64,000 nt of DNA from JASJAR01 sp039198225. Its GTDB lineage: Bacteria; Pseudomonadota; Alphaproteobacteria; Rhodobacterales; Rhodobacteraceae. The notes under the pieces were generated by a model. The model had not been told where the DNA came from, did no database searches, and saw only the letters and a program-made list of their open reading frames with translations. Position numbers and translations under genes: made by a program. The stretch is taken from positions 3,503-67,502 of the forward strand of contig JBCCTQ010000019.1 in NCBI GenBank assembly GCA_039198225.1, written 5' to 3'. How positions within the stretch are numbered: position 1 is the first letter of the stretch; every line of letters starts with the position of its first letter. Shown here piece by piece: positions 60,339 through 64,000 of the stretch.

Positions 60339-61243
60339 GGCGTCTCTCCGGTGATGGCCGCGATGGACGTGTTCATTGTGCGGATCACCTCCTCAAGCTC
60401 GCGCTTGTCATCTTTATTGAGGGGTTGCAGTGGTTTACGAGGCGGCCCAGCTGGCACCCCCTGGAGTGTGAGGCCGTGTTTAATGCACTGAACGAACTTG
60501 CCGCCTTGTTCGAGAACCCGCATCAGCGGCAGCATCGCCGACATGATTGCGCGCCCTTTGGCGAAATCCCCTTCGAGCGCGCAAGCCTGATAGAGCGCGA
60601 TATGGGCTTTCGGTGCGAAATTCGATCCGGCACAGACCCATGACCGCGCGCCCCAAGCGAAAAACTCAAGTGCCTGGTCATCCATTCCGCAAGACAGCCC
60701 GATATGGGGATAGTCTCGCGCGAGCATACGGAGCCGGTTCGGATCGCCGGAGCTTTCCTTGATGGCACAGAAATTTGGGCTTCGTCCAAGCCGGTCAAGG
60801 CACTCCTCATCCATATTGACGCTCATACGGCCTGGATAATTGTAGAGCATCACCGGCAGGTTCGCGGCGCGGTCAATTGACAGCGCGTGGAGCGCAATCT
60901 CCCGTCCGGTCGGATAAGCATAGGGTGGTGTGGCGACCAAAAGGGAATCCGCTCCGGCCGCTTTTGCCGCTTCGGCATAAGCAACACTGTCTTCGGTCCG
61001 CATCGCACCTGTGCCGACGATCATCGGAACCCGGCCCTTGATCAGCGCCTTGACCTTTCCCATGAGTGCGATCCGCTCTTCCGGTGTTTGGGCGTAGTAT
61101 TCACCGGTTGTCCCCGCCACAATGAGCCCGTGGACACCCGCCGCAATTAGGAATTCAACAGTCGCTTCAAGCGCCTCCTCATTAAGGTCGAATGCCTCGT
61201 CATAGGGCGTGACCAATGGCGTATATATCCCTTCAAACCGCAT
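60335..61243 (-). CDS. Dihydrodipicolinate synthase-family (DapA/NanA) lyase
   Basis: A 302-residue class I aldolase-type TIM barrel. GTTGEYYAQTPEER holds the carboxylate-binding loop, YNYPGRM the general-acid tyrosine and FCAIKESSGD the Schiff-base lysine. Length fits DapA. In catabolic operons such proteins act as aldolases or dehydratase/deaminases on 2-oxo acids (for example in hydroxyproline breakdown) instead of lysine synthesis. GAAGAGGG precedes the ATG at 61243. It overlaps the upstream GntR gene by 11 bases and the next gene by four. Confidence 0.9.
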   Translation of the reverse strand: MRFEGIYTPLVTPYDEAFDLNEEALEATVEFLIAAGVHGLIVAGTTGEYYAQTPEERIALMGKVKALIKGRVPMIVGTGAMRTEDSVAYAEAAKAAGADSLLVATPPYAYPTGREIALHALSIDRAANLPVMLYNYPGRMSVNMDEECLDRLGRSPNFCAIKESSGDPNRLRMLARDYPHIGLSCGMDDQALEFFAWGARSWVCAGSNFAPKAHIALYQACALEGDFAKGRAIMSAMLPLMRVLEQGGKFVQCIKHGLTLQGVPAGPPRKPLQPLNKDDKRELEEVIRTMNTSIAAITGETP

Positions 61244-61937
61244 CGGCACCCTCTTCACTGTGGATTGGATCGACGGGTAGTGGATCAGGCCTCACAAACC
61301 GATCCATTCGGTCGCGGGACAGATCCCAATGGGCATGGGTGAGCTCCAAAGCTCGCTCCGGTGCCCGATCTTCTATGGCCACGATCATTGCGTCATGCTG
61401 TTCCACAGCCATCTGGATCGCTGCTGAGTCGCGGGGTTCTGTCGGGCGATAGAAGGTCTGGCTCAACCGCGTATGGTCAATGAGCAACCGGTCGAGACAG
61501 GCCGTCAGATATGGGTTGTGGGCCATCCGGCCGATTGTTCCGTGAAACCGGTGATTGCTAAGCGCGGCCCTGGTCACATCGCCATTGGCCACGGCAGCCG
61601 CAAAATCCTGCTGATCAGACTTTAGATCGTCGAGTTCGTCGGGTTTTCTATTTTCGGCGGCAAGCCTTGCAATATGGGCATATATCATCGGCGCCGTTTG
61701 AAAGAACGTACGCATCACGCCGATATCCATCGACGCAACCTTCGCCCCCCGATTGGTCTCGATCCGCGCATAGCCTCGGCCTGACAGACGCTGCAGCACT
61801 TCCCGAAGCGGAGTGCGCGAGATGTCATAGGTCGCCGACAGCGTAGCCTCATCGAGATCGGCCCCGGGCGCCAGATCGGTCGTTAGAATCCGCTGGCGGA
61901 GGCTTTGAAAGCAGCTCTCTTTAGATCCCTTGGGCAT
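61233..61937 (-). CDS. GntR-family regulator, first gene of the MttB operon
   Basis: A 234-residue GntR/FCD regulator. The DNA-binding part has LRQRILTTDLAPGADLDEATLSATYDISRTPLREVLQRLSGRGYARIETNRGAKV; the FCD part has NHRFHGTIGRMAHNPYLT and VEQHDAMIVAIEDRAPERALELTHAHWD with metal-binding His and Asp. GAAGGGAG precedes the ATG at 61937. As first gene of the operon it probably controls its own transcription through the site just upstream. Confidence 0.92.
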   Translation of the reverse strand: MPKGSKESCFQSLRQRILTTDLAPGADLDEATLSATYDISRTPLREVLQRLSGRGYARIETNRGAKVASMDIGVMRTFFQTAPMIYAHIARLAAENRKPDELDDLKSDQQDFAAAVANGDVTRAALSNHRFHGTIGRMAHNPYLTACLDRLLIDHTRLSQTFYRPTEPRDSAAIQMAVEQHDAMIVAIEDRAPERALELTHAHWDLSRDRMDRFVRPDPLPVDPIHSEEGADAV

Positions 61938-61958
61938 CGCACTCCCTTCGACAGCGTT

Positions 61959-61979
61959 TTGTACACATTTTGTATACAT
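61959..61979 (-). promoter_or_regulatory. Candidate GntR operator upstream of the MttB operon
   Basis: The sequence holds two near-repeats, TTGTACAC and TTGTATAC, each almost a palindrome around GTAYAC. TTGTATACAA-like sites are typical targets of GntR/FCD regulators. It lies about 22 bases before the start codon of the GntR gene, so binding would block transcription. Confidence 0.45.
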
Positions 61980-62211
61980 CTTTGCAAGAGATTTGGATGC
62001 TCTCCGGTGCCGACGCCTAACCGCGCCATCGATGCCGTTCGGCCGCCGCGAAAAGCGAAATTAGATCGGCTTTATTGAGCCGAGAAATTCGTTGACAGAC
62101 CCAAACGCGGAAACCCATGAATATGAATTATCGGCCGTGAGTGCCGAATGGGACGCTGAATTGCGTTCCTCGCGATGGATCTACCCAATCACCTAGGAAA
62201 GGGCCCGCGAC

Positions 62212-62991
62212 ATGACCGACGCCACCGCCATACCGACCCCACCCGCTGTCAGAGACATAACGCCCGACGACGTATACGCCGCTCTCAGATCCGGGTTGGA
62301 GGATTTCCAAAAGGCTCCCATTTATGGTCTCTTTTTTGGGGCGGTCTTTTCGATTTTTGGCGTGACGATCGCCTGGGCGCTCTTCCAAGGGGCCGCGAGT
62401 TATTGGATTCTACCCGTCGCTGCGGGATTTCCATTGATCGGACCCTTCGCTGCGGTCGGGCTTTACGAAGTGTCTCGCCGCCTTGAGGCTGGAGAGGAAT
62501 TAACGTGGTGGCCAATTCTCACTTCGGGATTTACATCGCGGAACGGACAATTGCCGTTTTTTGCTGTCCTCGCCGTGTTTGTATTTCTGGCTTGGATCGT
62601 TCTCGCCCGGGTGATCTTCGCCGTCTCTTTCGGCACCGCAACCATGACCAACGTACTTTCATCCGTTGAGGTTTTCTTTACATTCCAGGGCATTGTCATG
62701 CTCTTTATCGGCAGCGTCGTGGGCGCCGCGCTGGCCGCACTTTTCTTTTCGATTTCGGTGGTCGGCGTGCCGATCCTCGTTGACCGCGACATCGACGTCG
62801 TCACCGCGATGATCACGAGCTTCAGGGCCACCGTCGAGAACCGCGCGGCCATGGGCCTCTGGGGCATCATTGTCGCCGCTGCCACCATTGTGGCAATGCT
62901 CCCGCTTTTTCTCGGGATGGTTCTTGTCTTTCCCATGCTTGGCCATGCGGCCTGGCACATTTACCGGAAAGTCGTCGAACCAGAGATCTGA
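62212..62991 (+). CDS. DUF2189 family membrane protein
   Basis: A 259-residue inner-membrane protein. It has the DUF2189 layout: an N-terminal ITPDDVYAALRSGLEDFQKAPIYGLFFGAVFSIFG, about six membrane helices, PLIGPFAAVGLYEVSRRLEAGEELTWW and the C-terminal SFRATVENRAAMGLWGIIVAAATIVAMLPLFLGMVLVFPMLGHAAWHIYRKVV. Function is unknown; family members are common next to respiratory genes in Alphaproteobacteria, in line with ccoN following here. The start is the ATG at 62212. Confidence 0.92.
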   Translation: MTDATAIPTPPAVRDITPDDVYAALRSGLEDFQKAPIYGLFFGAVFSIFGVTIAWALFQGAASYWILPVAAGFPLIGPFAAVGLYEVSRRLEAGEELTWWPILTSGFTSRNGQLPFFAVLAVFVFLAWIVLARVIFAVSFGTATMTNVLSSVEVFFTFQGIVMLFIGSVVGAALAALFFSISVVGVPILVDRDIDVVTAMITSFRATVENRAAMGLWGIIVAAATIVAMLPLFLGMVLVFPMLGHAAWHIYRKVVEPEI

Positions 62992-63164
62992 ACGCGCGCG
63001 GAAACGCAGGACGACATAGATCAAAACCCCAGTACATGTCGGACGACTATGGGTTTTTGAGAGCAATTTAGCGGCCCGAAATGCCCGAGTGATTCACTCA
63101 GGCAAATATTCTCACAACTCGTTGTTTAAAAGCACATTTTTGGCGCGCGCACATGGTGTCGCAC

Positions 63165-63178
63165 TTGATCTAGATCAA
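63165..63178. promoter_or_regulatory. FNR/FnrL binding site
   Basis: TTGATCTAGATCAA is a perfect match to the FNR consensus TTGAT-N4-ATCAA. It lies 80 bases upstream of the ccoN start codon, the normal place for oxygen-controlled activation of cbb3 oxidase operons by FnrL in Rhodobacterales. Confidence 0.85.
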
Positions 63179-63258
63179 TGAAGTTCCGCACTGAAACGGG
63201 TTAGCGTAAGCCCATACGCCGCCACGTGTTGCAATGCACTCAGCCCCGGACAGATATA

Positions 63259-63858
63259 ATGTGGGACACGCTTAAACTCTCCTCTCTCGGAGCGCTTGCA
63301 CTCTTTGCGGCTTTGGCAGCCGATTGGGGACACGACCTTGCCTACCGCGTGCATGCCCTGATTGTTTTTCTCGTCGTCGCCGGTTTGTTCATTTCGCAAC
63401 TTCGCCGCGTAGGCGAGCCGAAACCCACAACTTATCCGTCGCGCTACATGGACGGCGTGATCCGTGCCGGGGTCATCGCCACGGCATTTTGGGGGATCGT
63501 GGGCTTTCTCGCCGGTGTCTTCATTGCCTTTCAACTGGCCTTCCCGGAGCTCAATTTCGATTGGGGACAGCCCTATACAAACTTCGGACGGCTTCGCCCG
63601 CTTCATACCAGCGCGGTGATTTTTGCGTTTGGCGGCAATGCGTTGATCATGTCATCGTTTTACATCGTCCAACGGACTTGCAGCGCACGTCTCTGGGGCG
63701 GAAATCTCGCCTGGTTTGTTTTTTGGGGATACAATCTCTTCATCATCCTCGCCGCGACGGGTTATCTCCTCGGCGCCACCCAAACGATGGTGAGCCAAAG
63801 GTCCACATACCATTCAGGTTCGGCATATTCCTTCGATTGGGTGGCGCCGAGGAGATAA
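63259..63858 (+). CDS. ccoN: cbb3-type cytochrome c oxidase subunit I, 5' part only
   Basis: The N-terminal 175 residues are good CcoN: MWDTLKLSSLGALALFAALAA (helix 1), ALIVFLVVAGLFISQLRR, YMDGVIRAGVIATAFWGIVGFLAGVFIAFQLAFPELNF, FGRLRPLHTSAVIFAFGGN with the low-spin haem histidine, and VQRTCSARLWGGNLAWFVFWGYNLFIILAATGYLLGATQ. After about 63783 the frame runs into the reverse complement of downstream ccoN sequence and stops at 63858, so the rest of the roughly 530-residue protein is lost. CcoN is the haem-copper catalytic subunit of the high-affinity terminal oxidase. The start is the ATG at 63259; the ATG-like frame 11 codons upstream is not needed. Confidence 0.9.
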   Translation: MWDTLKLSSLGALALFAALAADWGHDLAYRVHALIVFLVVAGLFISQLRRVGEPKPTTYPSRYMDGVIRAGVIATAFWGIVGFLAGVFIAFQLAFPELNFDWGQPYTNFGRLRPLHTSAVIFAFGGNALIMSSFYIVQRTCSARLWGGNLAWFVFWGYNLFIILAATGYLLGATQTMVSQRSTYHSGSAYSFDWVAPRR

Positions 63859-64000
63859 CCCGTCGCGGCGAGGACGATGAAGAGATTGTATCCCCAAAAA
63901 ACAAACCAGGCGAGATTGCCGCCCCAGAGACGTGCGCTGCAGGTCCGTTGGACGATGTAAAACGATGACATGATCAACGCATTGCCGCCAAACGCAAAAA
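63620..64000. repeat. Imperfect inverted repeat of ccoN sequence at the window end
   Basis: The arm 63620-63783 is the reverse complement of 63837-64000 (164 bases each, right arm cut by the window edge), with three mismatches at 63678/63942, 63702/63918 and 63745/63875. The 53-base loop 63784-63836, read on the minus strand, encodes the true continuation of CcoN. The junction has the 12-base pair GGCGCCACCCAA and TTGGGTGGCGCC. Confidence 0.95.
63762..64000 (-). pseudogene. ccoN: Second, inverted ccoN fragment
   Basis: Read leftward from the window edge, this is ccoN again: MSSFYIVQRTCSARLWGGNLAWFVFWGYNLFIVLAATGYLLGATQ followed by SKEYAEPEWYVDLWLTIV and WVA, which is the normal continuation that the plus-strand copy lacks. 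After that it enters the complement of the first copy and stops at 63762. It differs from the first copy by one conservative residue (Ile to Val) and two silent changes. It is incomplete at both ends here. Confidence 0.85.

Noticed and set aside
1..64000. CRISPR arrays, insertion sequences, rRNA and tRNA genes
   Set aside because: No regularly spaced repeats, transposase, terminal inverted repeats or conserved RNA cores were found on reading.

Overview
The window is GC-rich DNA from an alphaproteobacterium, most probably a member of the Rhodobacterales (roseobacter-like). The evidence is a GcrA cell-cycle regulator, a protein with a VPLPA-CTERM type tail, a PCu(A)C copper chaperone, a DUF1467 protein beside methylmalonyl-CoA epimerase, a perfect FNR/FnrL site in front of a cbb3 oxidase gene (ccoN), a CtrA-type TTAA-N7-TTAA site, and TRAP transport. 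No rRNA, tRNA, CRISPR array, complete insertion sequence or phage was found. The right edge (63620-64000) is an imperfect inverted repeat of ccoN, which suggests a fold-back join in the assembly.

Left part (0.4-8.9 kb): the most unusual block. A leftward run encodes two large dynamin-like GTPases, each followed by a smaller GTPase-like protein, then two paralogous Roadblock/LC7-like proteins. The second small GTPase carries what looks like a Roadblock domain at its own C terminus. I know of no function for this set and regard it as the best candidate for an undescribed system.

9.2-33.5 kb is mainly housekeeping. It holds a repeat-rich helical protein, a lipoate-ligase-fold protein coupled to a NavAb-type ion channel, a small protein-tyrosine phosphatase, a sirtuin with an odd NAD-motif residue, a copper chaperone with its partner, rpmB, meaB and hrpB. 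Next come an smtB-smtA metallothionein pair, a VPLPA-CTERM protein, 6-phosphogluconate dehydrogenase, argF-argD, a YtpQ/DUF1444 protein, gcrA, AsmA, an M48 peptidase lipoprotein, a DCC protein, a nitroreductase, an EI24-like membrane protein, DUF1467, mce and a response regulator. The non-coding gap at 25.0-25.6 kb contains strong RNA-like secondary structure.

33.5-39.6 kb is a lactate-type module: TRAP solute-binding protein, fused TRAP permease and quinone-dependent D-lactate dehydrogenase read leftward, with a divergent FadR-type regulator. A palindrome overlaps the predicted -10 of the transport promoter. 40.0-45.2 kb is a TonB-dependent uptake operon (receptor, small exported protein, ExbB, two ExbD, TonB) whose receptor is cut by one in-frame stop. 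A chemoreceptor follows, then a poor gene-sparse stretch, a DoxX protein, an alpha/beta hydrolase with an in-frame stop before its catalytic histidine, a divergent AraC regulator with a one-base frameshift, and an MFS exporter.

53.4-64 kb: a secreted or surface glycosidase-like protein of unknown role, then a tightly coupled five-gene leftward operon (GntR regulator, DapA-family lyase, aldehyde dehydrogenase, non-pyrrolysine MttB-type methyltransferase, FAD amine oxidase) faced by a second GntR regulator. This probably degrades an N-methylated amine or betaine. A DUF2189 membrane protein and the start of ccoN under an FNR site end the window. All statements of family come from reading sequence and memory; no searches were run.
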